The notes beneath the pieces were generated by a model, which searched no databases, had not been told where the DNA came from, and worked only from the letters and a program-made list of their open reading frames with translations. The position numbers and the translations under genes were made by a program. From assembly GCF_030657435.1 (NCBI RefSeq), contig NZ_JAUTWS010000014.1, forward strand, positions 62,001 to 126,000: 64,000 nt of DNA. The letters are read 5' to 3'. The stretch comes from Paracraurococcus lichenis (lineage in GTDB: Bacteria > Pseudomonadota > Alphaproteobacteria > Acetobacterales > Acetobacteraceae). Positions 16,367 to 23,703 of this stretch are shown in pieces (position 1 is the stretch's first letter; each line of letters starts with the position of its first letter).

Positions 16367-17758
16367 ATGCCTGAGAGCTTCGACGTCATCGTCATCGGCG
16401 CCGGTCCCGGCGGCTATGTCTGCGCCATCCGCGCCGCCCAGCTCGGCATGAAGGTCGCCTGCGTCGAGAAACGCGCGACCCTCGGCGGCACCTGCCTGAA
16501 CGTGGGCTGCATCCCCTCCAAGGCCCTGCTGCAAAGCAGCGAGCATTTCGAGGAGGCGAAGCACAAGATGGCCGAGCACGGCGTCCTGTTCGACGGCGTG
16601 AAGCTCGACCTCGCCAGGATGCAGGCCAGGAAGGGCGAGGTGGTCTCGGCCAATGTCAAGGGCGTCGAGTTCCTCTTCAAGAAGAACAAGGTCACCTGGC
16701 TGAAGGGCGCCGGCCGCATCCTCGCCCCCGGCAAGGTGGAGGTCGCGGGCGAGACCTACGAGACCAAGAACATCGTCATCGCCACGGGCAGCGAGAGCAC
16801 CCCGCTCCGCGGCGTCGAGGTTGATGAGAAGCAGGTCGTGACCAGCACCGGCGCGCTGGAGCTGGAGAAGGTCCCCGGCCACCTCGTCGTCATCGGCGGC
16901 GGCGTGATCGGGCTCGAGCTGGGTTCCGTCTGGCGGCGCCTCGGCGCCGAGGTGACAGTGATCGAGTTCCTCGACCGCCTCGTCCCCGGCATGGACAACG
17001 AGGTGGCGAAGCAGCTCGAGCGGACGCTGGCCAAGCAGGGCCTCAAGTTCCGCCTGAAGTCCAAGGTGACCGGCGCGGCCAAGGGCGCCAACGGCGTGAC
17101 CCTGACGGTCGAGCCCGCCACCAGCGGCACGCCCGAGGAGATCAAGGCCGATGTCGTGCTGCTGGCCATCGGCCGCCGCCCGCATACCGAGGGGCTCGGC
17201 CTCGCCGAGGCCGGCGTCGCGCTCGACGAGCGCGGCCGGGTGAAGACCGACGCGCATTTCGCCACCAACGTCCCGGGCATCTATGCCATCGGCGACGTCA
17301 TCGCCGGCGCCATGCTGGCCCACAAGGCCGAGGACGAGGGCGTGGCGCTGGCCGAGATCCTCGCGGGACAGGCGGGCCATGTGAACTACGCCGCCATCCC
17401 CGGCGTGATCTACACCTGGCCGGAGGTCGCCTCGGTCGGCGCGACGGAGGAGGAGCTGAAGGCCGCGGGCATCGCCTACAAGGCCGGCAAGTTCCCCTTC
17501 ACCGCCAATGGCCGCGCCCGCGCCATGGGCGACGTCGATGGCTTCGTGAAGATCCTGGCGGACGCGAAGACCGACCGGGTGCTGGGCGCGCATATGCTCG
17601 GCCCCGATGTCGGCACGCTGGTCGCCGAGATCTCGCTGGCCATCGAGTTCGGCGCCTCGGCCGAGGACGTGGCGCGGACCTGCCACGCCCATCCGACGCT
17701 GAACGAGGTGGTCAAGGAGGCCGCGCTGGCCGTGGACGGCCGCGCCCTGCATATCTGA
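16367..17758 (+). CDS. lpdA: Dihydrolipoyl dehydrogenase (E3)
   Basis: This 463-residue flavoprotein is full length. It has the FAD motif [19 protein letters not shown], the redox disulfide [16 protein letters not shown], an NAD motif [18 protein letters not shown] contact [20 protein letters not shown], and the C-terminal [14 protein letters not shown] with the catalytic His-Glu dyad. It reoxidises lipoyl groups of 2-oxo acid dehydrogenase complexes or the glycine cleavage system. The upstream gene is a transporter instead of sucAB, so it is either a monocistronic copy or the last member of a dispersed set. A strong hairpin follows the stop. Confidence 0.95.
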   Translation: MPESFDVIVIGAGPGGYVCAIRAAQLGMKVACVEKRATLGGTCLNVGCIPSKALLQSSEHFEEAKHKMAEHGVLFDGVKLDLARMQARKGEVVSANVKGVEFLFKKNKVTWLKGAGRILAPGKVEVAGETYETKNIVIATGSESTPLRGVEVDEKQVVTSTGALELEKVPGHLVVIGGGVIGLELGSVWRRLGAEVTVIEFLDRLVPGMDNEVAKQLERTLAKQGLKFRLKSKVTGAAKGANGVTLTVEPATSGTPEEIKADVVLLAIGRRPHTEGLGLAEAGVALDERGRVKTDAHFATNVPGIYAIGDVIAGAMLAHKAEDEGVALAEILAGQAGHVNYAAIPGVIYTWPEVASVGATEEELKAAGIAYKAGKFPFTANGRARAMGDVDGFVKILADAKTDRVLGAHMLGPDVGTLVAEISLAIEFGASAEDVARTCHAHPTLNEVVKEAALAVDGRALHI

Positions 17759-17766
17759 CCGCCATC

Positions 17767-17800
17767 CCGCCCCCGGCGCGGCTCACCGCGCCGGGGGCGG
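17767..17800. terminator. Perfect 14-bp hairpin shared by convergent lpdA and DUF2798 genes
   Basis: CCGCCCCCGGCGCG (17767-17780) and its exact complement (17787-17800) enclose a 6-nt loop, GCTCAC. The loop contains the stop codon of the minus-strand DUF2798 gene, so its last codons form half of the stem. No U tract follows on either side. It can fold in both transcripts and is probably a bidirectional terminator or 3'-end stabiliser. Confidence 0.7.
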
Positions 17801-18046
17801 CGCGACCAGCAGCGAGACCACCCTCCGCACCACCGGCAGGGCGAGCAGCAGGGTCGGGAAAGCGACCGGCCAGGACAGCGCCCAGGCCGCCGGCCAGGCC
17901 CGCATCGCCTCCGCCGTCGGCCCGAGCGCGCGGAGGGTGGCGACGCCGGAGACCACGCAGGTCATCACGACGGAGAGGATGAGGGGCAGGAGGAAGGCAG
18001 CGCTGCGCGGCGGCAGCTTCCCGAGACGTGGACGGGGGAGAGGCAT
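17783..18046 (-). CDS. DUF2798 small membrane protein
   Basis: This 87-residue protein has two hydrophobic helices, FLLPLILSVVMTCVVSGVATL and WALSWPVAFPTLLLALPVVRRVV. The pattern matches DUF2798, including the S-x-V-(S)-G-(I/V)-A-T-L-R-A-L-G core between the helices. Function is unknown. ATG at 18046 has AAGGA upstream at 18053-18058. Its end overlaps the shared hairpin with lpdA. Confidence 0.78.
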   Translation of the reverse strand: MPLPRPRLGKLPPRSAAFLLPLILSVVMTCVVSGVATLRALGPTAEAMRAWPAAWALSWPVAFPTLLLALPVVRRVVSLLVAPPPAR

Positions 18047-18393
18047 CGGCCGATCCTTGGATGGCTGGCCCGTCGCCCAGGGCAGGTCACAGTCGTGCAT
18101 CGCTGTCCCTTCGGCGGGTGGGCCGGGGTGGATGCGTTGCCTGACGTGAGCCGCTTACGGCCGGGCTTCCGCCCGGCACGCAGTTGCTACCACTCGGCAC
18201 TGCCGCTGCCAAGGGCGGCGCCCGATCTGGCGGGCCGGGCCGCCTCCGCGCCTCCGCCGCGAACGGCACCCCGGACAGCCCCCCCGGGGATTGCGCCGCA
18301 ACGGGATCCTGAGCAGGTTTTCATTCCGAAGGTCCGGGCCGCGCGATGCGTGGCCCGGACCGCGCATGCAGGCCCAGGCTGCCAGGACTCCCC
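18047..18393. promoter_or_regulatory. Intergenic region with two hairpins upstream of the adenine methyltransferase
   Basis: No gene is supported in these ~350 bp between the divergent DUF2798 and D12 methyltransferase genes. Two perfect stems are present: GCCGGGC-TTCC-GCCCGGC at 18160-18177, and GGTCCGGGCC / GGCCCGGACC with an 11-nt loop at 18331-18361. The second ends 32 bp before the methyltransferase ATG and directly follows the T-rich TTTTCATT, so it would lie in the 5' leader. It may be an attenuator, a stability element or a remnant of a terminator. No ribosome-binding site stands out before 18394. Confidence 0.45.
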
Positions 18394-19440
18394 ATGATCA
18401 AGTACATCGGCAGCAAGCGCGCCCTCCTCGCCCATATCCTCTCGGCCATCGGCGCCAAAGCCCCCGCCGGCGCCCGGGTGCTCGACCTCTTCTCCGGCAC
18501 CGCCCGCGTCGGCCACGCATTGAAGGCCGCGGGCTACCGCGTCGTCGCCAACGACCACAACGCCTTCGCCCATACCCTCGCCACCTGCTACGTGCAGGCG
18601 GATGCCGGCCGCTGGGCCGAGCCGGCGCGGCGCATCCTCGCCGACCTGCAGCGCCTGCCGCCCCGCCCCGGCTGGTTCACCGCAACCTATTGCGAGCAGG
18701 CGCGCTTCCTGCACCCCGACAACGGCGCGAAGGTGGAGGCGATCCGCGAGGCGATCGCCGCCCTGGGCGCCGAGCCGGAGCTGGAGGCGGTGCTGCTGAC
18801 CGCGCTGCTCGAGGCCGCCGACCGCGTCGATTCCACCGCCGGCCTGCAGATGGCCTACATGAAGCAATGGGCGCGGCGGGCGCTGCAGCCGCTGCGCCTC
18901 CGCCTCCCCGCCCTGCTGCCCCGCCCCGCTGCCGGCCCCTGCCAGGCGCTCTGCGGGGAGGCGGAGGCGGTCGCCGCCGCGGTGGACTGCGACCTCGCCT
19001 ATCTCGACCCGCCCTACAACCAGCACTCCTACCTGCGGAACTACCATGTCTGGGAGACGCTGGTGCGCTGGGACCGGCCGGAGGTCTATGGCCTGGCGCA
19101 GAAGCGCACGGACTGCCGCACCCGCCTGTCGGACTTCAACAGCCGCCGCCGCATCGGCCCGGCCCTGGCGCGGACCATCGAGGCGCTGCGCTGCCGCGCC
19201 GTCGTCGTCTCCTTCAACGACGAGGGCTACCTGCCCCGGGCGGAGCTCGAGGCGATGCTCGGCGCCCGCTTCCATGTGGAGGTCATTGAAATTCCCCACG
19301 ACCGCTATGTCGGCGCCAAGATCGGCATCCACAACCCGCAGGGCATCAAGGTCGGCCAGGTCGGCCGGCTCAGGAACATGGAATATCTCTTCGTGGCGAC
19401 CGAACGACGCATCCCCCTTCCCTCCCCGCAGGCGGCGTGA
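18394..19440 (+). CDS. D12-class DNA adenine N6-methyltransferase
   Basis: This 348-residue enzyme begins MIKYIGSKRALLAHI, typical of the D12 (Dam/M.FokI) class. Motif I is VLDLFSGTARVGHALK with the SAM-binding glycine loop. The catalytic motif IV is LAYLDPPYNQHSYL (DPPY). C-terminal segments include VVVSFNDEGYLP. It would methylate adenine in a short recognition sequence that cannot be deduced. No restriction endonuclease is adjacent; the upstream gene is divergent and the downstream gene is a small membrane protein with an overlapping start. It is therefore an orphan methyltransferase, perhaps regulatory or a relic of a restriction system. Confidence 0.9.
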   Translation: MIKYIGSKRALLAHILSAIGAKAPAGARVLDLFSGTARVGHALKAAGYRVVANDHNAFAHTLATCYVQADAGRWAEPARRILADLQRLPPRPGWFTATYCEQARFLHPDNGAKVEAIREAIAALGAEPELEAVLLTALLEAADRVDSTAGLQMAYMKQWARRALQPLRLRLPALLPRPAAGPCQALCGEAEAVAAAVDCDLAYLDPPYNQHSYLRNYHVWETLVRWDRPEVYGLAQKRTDCRTRLSDFNSRRRIGPALARTIEALRCRAVVVSFNDEGYLPRAELEAMLGARFHVEVIEIPHDRYVGAKIGIHNPQGIKVGQVGRLRNMEYLFVATERRIPLPSPQAA

Positions 19441-19712
19441 TGGCGGGCCAGCCCTCCCTCGCCCGCAAGGTGGCGGGCTTCCTGCTGCTCGGGCTCGGCG
19501 CGCTCGGCCTGGTGCTGCCGCTGCTGCAGGGGATCCTCTTCCTCGCCCTCGGCCTCTTCATCCTGCGCGACCAGTACGACTGGGCACGGGCGGCGATGGA
19601 CAAGCTGCGCGCCCGCTGGCCACGCCAGGTGGAGGGGGTGGAGGCGATGGAGGGGCGGCTGGTCGCCTGGTCGCAGCGCCAAGCCGAGCGGGTGCGGCGC
19701 CTGCTGCCCTGA
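19440..19712 (+). CDS. Small membrane protein, PGPGW/DUF454-like
   Basis: This 90-residue protein has one long hydrophobic region (VAGFLLLGLGALGLVLPLLQG and ILFLALGLFIL) followed by a basic amphipathic tail with WAR-MDKLRARWP. The layout resembles the PGPGW/DUF454 families of small inner-membrane proteins, although the PGPGW motif itself is replaced by LLQG. The start overlaps the methyltransferase stop as TGATG, so it is translated by coupling. Function is unknown, and the pairing with a DNA methyltransferase is unexplained. Confidence 0.65.
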   Translation: MAGQPSLARKVAGFLLLGLGALGLVLPLLQGILFLALGLFILRDQYDWARAAMDKLRARWPRQVEGVEAMEGRLVAWSQRQAERVRRLLP

Positions 19713-19931
19713 GCCCGCGGCCGTCCGCCCTGGGATATCAAATTCGATATCGAAATAGATACGGCGGATCGGCGCCCCTTCGGGCCTGTCCTTGCGGCTC
19801 TGGTCCATGGGGCCGATCTCCGGTTGCGGCCACCCCTGCCGCAGCCGGCTGTCTCATCGAACCGGGCCGCACCCCAGGATGCGGCATCCGACGGCCGAGC
19901 GGCGCCGGCCGGCATCGGCGCCCGCGCCGCC
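19713..19931. other. Intergenic region with an AT-rich island
   Basis: No gene is supported. Around 19735-19765 is a conspicuously AT-rich stretch with the repeated GATATC (GATATC-AAATTC-GATATC), which stands out against the very GC-rich surroundings. It could be a promoter, a protein-binding site or the edge of imported DNA that continues as the IS3 remnant. Confidence 0.35.
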
Positions 19932-20230
19932 ATGCGCCGCGAGGGCGGTCCTCTCGACGAAGCGCCGAAGGAGAGCCTCGCCAGAACTCTCAAGGCCGAA
20001 CTCGTCAACGCTGCCGACTACGCCACCCAATCAGGCGCAAGGCATGCCTCGCACCGCCGCGACGTGTTCGCCTCCCGGGAGGTCCGGTACGACCCTCGGC
20101 GCCTCCGTCCGGCGCCCGGCTACATCACCCCGGAGCGGATGGGGATCGCCGCAGCCTATCACCCCCGACCCGGCGTCCACACAGGCCGGAGATGTCCAGT
20201 CGGGCAAGGCCGGGGCAGTTCCGATCCGTT
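19932..20230 (+). pseudogene. IS3-family transposase C-terminal remnant (copy A)
   Basis: The frame from ATG 19932 reads MRREGGPLDEAPKESLARTL, then KAELVNAADYAT. This aligns by eye with the IS3 OrfB stretch 'MSRKGNxYDNAxxESFxxTLK-E', which includes the last Glu of the DDE catalytic triad. It continues through RRDVFAS to APGYITPERMG, matching 'HSALGYxSPxxFE', with substitutions or shifts. The 5' two thirds of the transposase and OrfA are absent. The plus-strand copy mirrors a minus-strand copy at 21241-21427, and the two bracket the gene at 20260-21033. Confidence 0.65.
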
Positions 20231-20259
20231 GCATACTGAACGCGGCAATGCGGGCCGTG

Positions 20260-21033
20260 TTACCGCGCTGCGGCAAGGATCGGCTGCCAGAGATAGGCGC
20301 CGCCGACCCGGGCCGCAGAATGATCGGCCGGCAGGCGCCGAAGCAGCATGCGGCGGGCCGGCGCCAATCCTTTCGCTGCGGCAGCACTGACCACCATGCC
20401 GAGCGGTGGCGCCGCCAGGCACATCGCATGCGCGTCCTGTCGTACCGGCCCCTCCATCACCACATCGGTGCGCATGGGCCCGAGGAGTTCAGCCTCGACC
20501 GCCGCAATGGTGCTGCCCTTGACGAACAGGGTGTCGCCCTCGTGCAGCACGATCCGTAGCCCTGCGAAGCGGCGTCCGACGTCGAGGACGACATTCAGGC
20601 CGGCGTCGAAGGCGCGATCGAGCCGATCCGTCGCTGCAAATTGCTGCATGCCGGACGCGGCCGTCGGATCGAAGCGGAAGGCAACCTCTGTCCCGCTGGC
20701 AAACGCCGGCCAGCCGCCGAACATGCGCGCAGCCTGGGTGCAGGCTTCCAGGAACTCCATCGCGTCGCCCGTCTGTTCGGACAGGTCGCACACCAGTAGC
20801 ACGAGGCTTTGCCTCTGCGGCAGGTCTGCCGCGACCGGCGGCGCGACATCACGATCCAGCGTCGCGTCCTTTGGCGCGGCCAGTGGTACCACTGCATGCG
20901 AGGATGACTCGCAGCAGCCACAAACTGCGGCGCCTTCAGGGAGTGGCGCACCGCAAGCCGGGCAGGCGCGCTGCTCGGGCGTTGTCGTGCCCTGTGCAAC
21001 GGTGCCGGATCTGCGCTGACGATCGGACATCAT
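20260..21033 (-). CDS. Zinc-ribbon protein with a degenerate class III cyclase-like domain
   Basis: This 257-residue protein has an N-terminal zinc ribbon, CPACGAPLPEGAAVCGCCE (C-x2-C...C-x2-C), then a linker. A domain follows whose order of elements matches class III adenylate/guanylate cyclases: LVLLVCDLSEQTG for the first metal-binding Asp strand, MFGGWPAFASGTEVAFRFD for the second metal site, GLRIVLHEGDTLF for the 'gIhtGe' strand, and a final GMVVSAAAAKGLA for 'g.vlvSe'. The second catalytic Asp is replaced (GTEVAF where GDGVLAVF-type sequence is expected), so catalysis is doubtful. AGGAAG precedes ATG 21033. It sits between two inverted IS3 remnants and may be cargo. The cyclase relationship is my reading and needs structure-based testing. 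Confidence 0.55.
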   Translation of the reverse strand: MMSDRQRRSGTVAQGTTTPEQRACPACGAPLPEGAAVCGCCESSSHAVVPLAAPKDATLDRDVAPPVAADLPQRQSLVLLVCDLSEQTGDAMEFLEACTQAARMFGGWPAFASGTEVAFRFDPTAASGMQQFAATDRLDRAFDAGLNVVLDVGRRFAGLRIVLHEGDTLFVKGSTIAAVEAELLGPMRTDVVMEGPVRQDAHAMCLAAPPLGMVVSAAAAKGLAPARRMLLRRLPADHSAARVGGAYLWQPILAAAR

Positions 21034-21240
21034 CCAACTTCCTGGCGTAGGCTTCCTTTTGGCATAGGGAGTGCAGGTGCCACCCTATCATGGTAACCCA
21101 CAACGTTCTAAGGCGGCGATCGATCCCGAGGAATAGGATGTGACCTGCACCCGCCGATATGACGCACCGCACAGCACGCGCCGTTGCAATGCGTACCCGC
21201 CGGCGCATTGCCAGACAGTGAACTGCGATGTGGGACGGTG
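21034..21240. other. Intergenic region upstream of the cyclase-like gene
   Basis: This stretch holds the presumed promoter of the minus-strand zinc-ribbon gene. It is less GC-rich than the surroundings, with no supported gene. It joins the end of IS3 remnant copy B. Confidence 0.3.
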
Positions 21241-21427
21241 GATGAAGGATGGCGGGTTCCCGATGCCAAGACAGGCAATCTGGACGTCCCCGGCTTCTGT
21301 GGACAAGGGTTGGGGACGATCGGGCTGCGCTCAGATCCATCGTCTCTGGCGTGCTGTCGCCGAGGGCCGAATGGAGTCGATCACGGCTGCACCGACTCTC
21401 CATGGAGGCGAACACGTCGCGCTTCAT
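21241..21427 (-). pseudogene. IS3-family transposase C-terminal remnant (copy B, inverted)
   Basis: On the minus strand the frame reads KRDVFASMESRCSRDRLHSA followed by LGDSTPETMD, matching the C-terminus of IS3 OrfB transposases ('YIExxYNRxRxHSALGYxSPxxFE'). It shares an identical 18-bp block, CGCGACGTGTTCGCCTCC, with copy A (minus-strand 21404-21421 here, plus-strand 20058-20075 there). Beyond the transposase frame both also share similar sequence around GTCCACA and AGATGTCCAG-like DNA. The rest of the element is missing. Confidence 0.65.
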
Positions 21428-21479
21428 CGCGGATGACGCAGGAGTCCATCCGGGATCATTTGTTCATGTGGCAGAGCCT

Positions 21480-21637
21480 TCACGGCATCAGTCGGACGGA
21501 GGCCCAAGTCAGGCAGCACAGGCCTGACCGGTTCCGGCACTCCCAATCCTTGGCCAGCACGACAGCGGTTCAGCGAGGCGATGGTCCGTTCGACGATCGC
21601 GGCGTCCCCTTTTTCTGCGCCCTTGACGATCCATGGA
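21480..21637 (-). pseudogene. IS5-family transposase C-terminal remnant with frameshift
   Basis: One minus-strand frame reads AAIVERTIASLNRCR. A second frame, after a one-base shift, continues LAKDWECRNRSGLCCLTWAS and VRLMP, then a stop at 21480. Together they match the well-known IS5-group ending 'VVERTxAWLNRCRRLAKDWE...A..RLASIRLMLRRL'. The rest of the gene and any terminal repeats were not recognised. It lies between IS3 remnant B and the tetR terminator. Confidence 0.7.
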
Positions 21638-21741
21638 CACCATCGACACCGCCAGCCCCCAAGCGGACTTTCGCGGCTTGGGCCACACGTCGTGCGGCCC
21701 AGCCCTTTGAAGCGAAAGCCTGCTCGGGGTTTTATTGCAGC

Positions 21742-21761
21742 GCAAACCCGAAGGGGTTTGC
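21742..21761 (-). terminator. Hairpin at the tetR stop
   Basis: GCAAACCC-GAAG-GGGTTTGC is a perfect 8-bp stem with a 4-nt loop, directly abutting the TAA stop of the tetR gene at 21762-21764. In the minus-strand transcript it is followed by GCTGCAATAAAACC, which has no U run, so termination may be only partial. Confidence 0.55.
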
Positions 21762-22373
21762 TTAGCTTCCCGATGTGTCAGGTGCGGCCAATGCGGCCGC
21801 GAGCAGCCGCTCCGCGGCGGTCTCAAGCGCCGTCGCGGCATCGGCATTGCCGAGATAGGGCGCAGCACTGAACGCCCCTTCCAGCAGCAGCAGGAGCGTG
21901 TCGCCGAGCACCTCGGCACTGTCGGCGCCCGCCTCGGCGCAGAGGCGGCGCAGGCGCTCACGCGCTGCGCGCTTCTCGGCATCCGCCAGCTTGCGCGCGG
22001 GGTGTTCGGGATCGGGGAATTCGGCAATCGCGAGGCCCATCGGGCAGCCGCGGAAGCCAGGCATGCGCAGCACCTCGGCGGCGGCACGGATATAGGCGAG
22101 CGGCCGGTCGCGCGGCGGCACCGCCTCGCTCAGCGCCTCGGCATAGGTGCAGGCGGCGGCCTCGCAATCCTCGCGCAGGATCGCCTCCACCAGCGCGTCC
22201 TTCGAGGGATAGGCGCGGTAGAGGCTCATCTTCGTCGTGCCGGCGACGCGGCAGACCTCCTCCACGCCGGTGGCGCGGATGCCCTGCCGGTAGAACAGCT
22301 CCTTCGCGGCATCGCGCACCCGCTGCGCCGCGGGGCGCGGGTTTCGGGGTGCGAGGTTGCGGCCCTCCGACAC
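21762..22373 (-). CDS. TetR-family repressor of the RND efflux operon
   Basis: This 203-residue regulator has an N-terminal helix-turn-helix (about residues 15-60): LFYRQGIRATGVEEVCRVAG followed by TTKMSLYRAYPSKDALVEAIL. An all-helical ligand-binding domain contains GCPMGLAIAEFPDPEHPAR, typical of a common TetR subgroup. The GTG start at 22373 is chosen because CAGGAGG lies 7 bp upstream. It is divergent from the RND pump, and the 135 bp between contains a long inverted repeat. It most likely represses both itself and the pump and is released by a pump substrate. Confidence 0.9.
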   Translation of the reverse strand: MSEGRNLAPRNPRPAAQRVRDAAKELFYRQGIRATGVEEVCRVAGTTKMSLYRAYPSKDALVEAILREDCEAAACTYAEALSEAVPPRDRPLAYIRAAAEVLRMPGFRGCPMGLAIAEFPDPEHPARKLADAEKRAARERLRRLCAEAGADSAEVLGDTLLLLLEGAFSAAPYLGNADAATALETAAERLLAAALAAPDTSGS

Positions 22374-22442
22374 GGCTTGTCCTCCTGCGTGCTCGCTACC
22401 TGCCTGTTCGCTCGCGAATTCGCGATATCGAGCTGCCTTGCC

Positions 22443-22489
22443 ATGATACCGACCGGTACGTATCCATAGGACGAACCGGTCGGTATCAT
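22443..22489. promoter_or_regulatory. TetR operator: 15-bp perfect inverted repeat
   Basis: ATGATACCGACCGGT (22443-22457) and its exact complement (22475-22489) are separated by 17 bp. Each arm contains the palindrome ACCGGT within an ACCGACCGGT/ACCGGTCGGT element, so it could hold one or two repressor dimers. It lies centrally between tetR and the efflux operon, 20 bp before the first efflux start codon, where repressor binding would block both promoters. Confidence 0.8.
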
Positions 22490-22508
22490 CCGGCCCCGGA
22501 GATAGGCT

Positions 22509-23678
22509 ATGTCCTCCCCCCTGCGCAAGTCCCTGGCTCCGCTCGCTTTCGCGCTCGCGCTGCCGGCCCTGCCCCTGTCCGTCCAGACCGTGGCCGCCCA
22601 GACCCCGCCCGCCCCGCCGGCCGTGACCGTGGCGCAGCCGCTGCACCGGACGGTGACCGAGTGGGACGAGCACATCGCCCGGCTGGAGCCCTTCGCCCGG
22701 GTCGAGCTGCGCCCGCGCGTCTCCGGCCAGGTGGAGCAGGTGAACTTCCGCGACGGCCAGCTTGTCCGCGCCGGCGACCTGCTCTTCACCATCGACCGCC
22801 GGCCCTTCGAGATCGCGGTGGAAGCCGCGAGGGCCGAGGTGGCGAAGGCGCAGGCCAAGCTCGACTTGGCGGGGCAGGAGATCGACCGCACCATCCCGCT
22901 GGTGCGCGACCGCTTCGCGCCGCAGGCGCAGCTCGACACCCGCCGCGCCGCCCAGCGCGATGCCGAGGCGGCGCTCGCCGCCGCCCGCGCCCAGCTCCGC
23001 AATGCCGAGCTCGAGCTGACCTGGACCGAGGTGCGGGCGCCCAATGCCGGCCGCGTCTCCGACCGCCGGGTCGATGCCGGCAACCTGGTGCAGGCCGGCG
23101 CGACGCTGCTGACCACCATCCTGACCGTCGATCCCGTCTATGCCAGCTTCGACATGAGCGAGGCGGACTACCTGCGCCTCGCCCGCCAGACCCGCAGCGG
23201 CGCCCGCGCCTCGGACCGCGAGCCGGGGCGCACGCCGGTGCAGCTCCGCCTCGCCGACGAGCAGGGCTTCGAGCATGCGGGCCGGCTGGACTTCCTCGAC
23301 ACCGCGCTCGACCAGCGCTCCGGCACCGTGCGGGCGCGCGCCGTGCTGCCGAACGCGGACCTCTTCCTGACGCCCGGCATCTTCGCCCGGCTGCGGCTCT
23401 GGGCCGGCGATACCGATGCGCTGCTGGTGCCGGACGCCGCGGTCGCGGCCGATCAGGCCTCGCGCATGGTGCTGACCGTCGCACCGGACGGCACCGTCGT
23501 GCCGAAGCCGGTCGTGCTCGGCCCTGTCGTGGACGGGCTGCGCCTGGTGCGCAGCGGCCTCGCGCCGGAGGACCGGGTGGTGATCGCCGGCCTGCACCGC
23601 GCCCGGCCGGGAAGCCGCGTGACGGCCGAACAGGGGCGGATCGACGCGACCACGGCGCAGCTCGCCGAGAACCGCTGA
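22509..23678 (+). CDS. RND efflux periplasmic adaptor (membrane fusion protein)
   Basis: This 389-residue protein has a signal peptide (ALALPALPLSVQTVAAQ). It has the barrel-sandwich/lipoyl region VELRPRVSGQVEQVNFRDGQLV, a helical hairpin (residues ~95-165, coiled coil), and the matching lipoyl half WTEVRAPNAGRVSDRRVDAG. Beta-barrel and membrane-proximal domains follow. It links the inner-membrane pump to an outer-membrane channel. It is 25 bp upstream of the pump gene and is under the TetR operator. No TolC-type gene is present in this operon, so the channel must be encoded elsewhere. Confidence 0.93.
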   Translation: MSSPLRKSLAPLAFALALPALPLSVQTVAAQTPPAPPAVTVAQPLHRTVTEWDEHIARLEPFARVELRPRVSGQVEQVNFRDGQLVRAGDLLFTIDRRPFEIAVEAARAEVAKAQAKLDLAGQEIDRTIPLVRDRFAPQAQLDTRRAAQRDAEAALAAARAQLRNAELELTWTEVRAPNAGRVSDRRVDAGNLVQAGATLLTTILTVDPVYASFDMSEADYLRLARQTRSGARASDREPGRTPVQLRLADEQGFEHAGRLDFLDTALDQRSGTVRARAVLPNADLFLTPGIFARLRLWAGDTDALLVPDAAVAADQASRMVLTVAPDGTVVPKPVVLGPVVDGLRLVRSGLAPEDRVVIAGLHRARPGSRVTAEQGRIDATTAQLAENR

Positions 23679-23703
23679 GCACCCGGCCCGAGGAGTCCCG
23701 GCC

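Noticed and set aside
19735-19765. GATATC palindromes as an origin or phage attachment site
   Set aside because: Only two or three short repeats, with no integrase, DnaA-box cluster or tRNA nearby.
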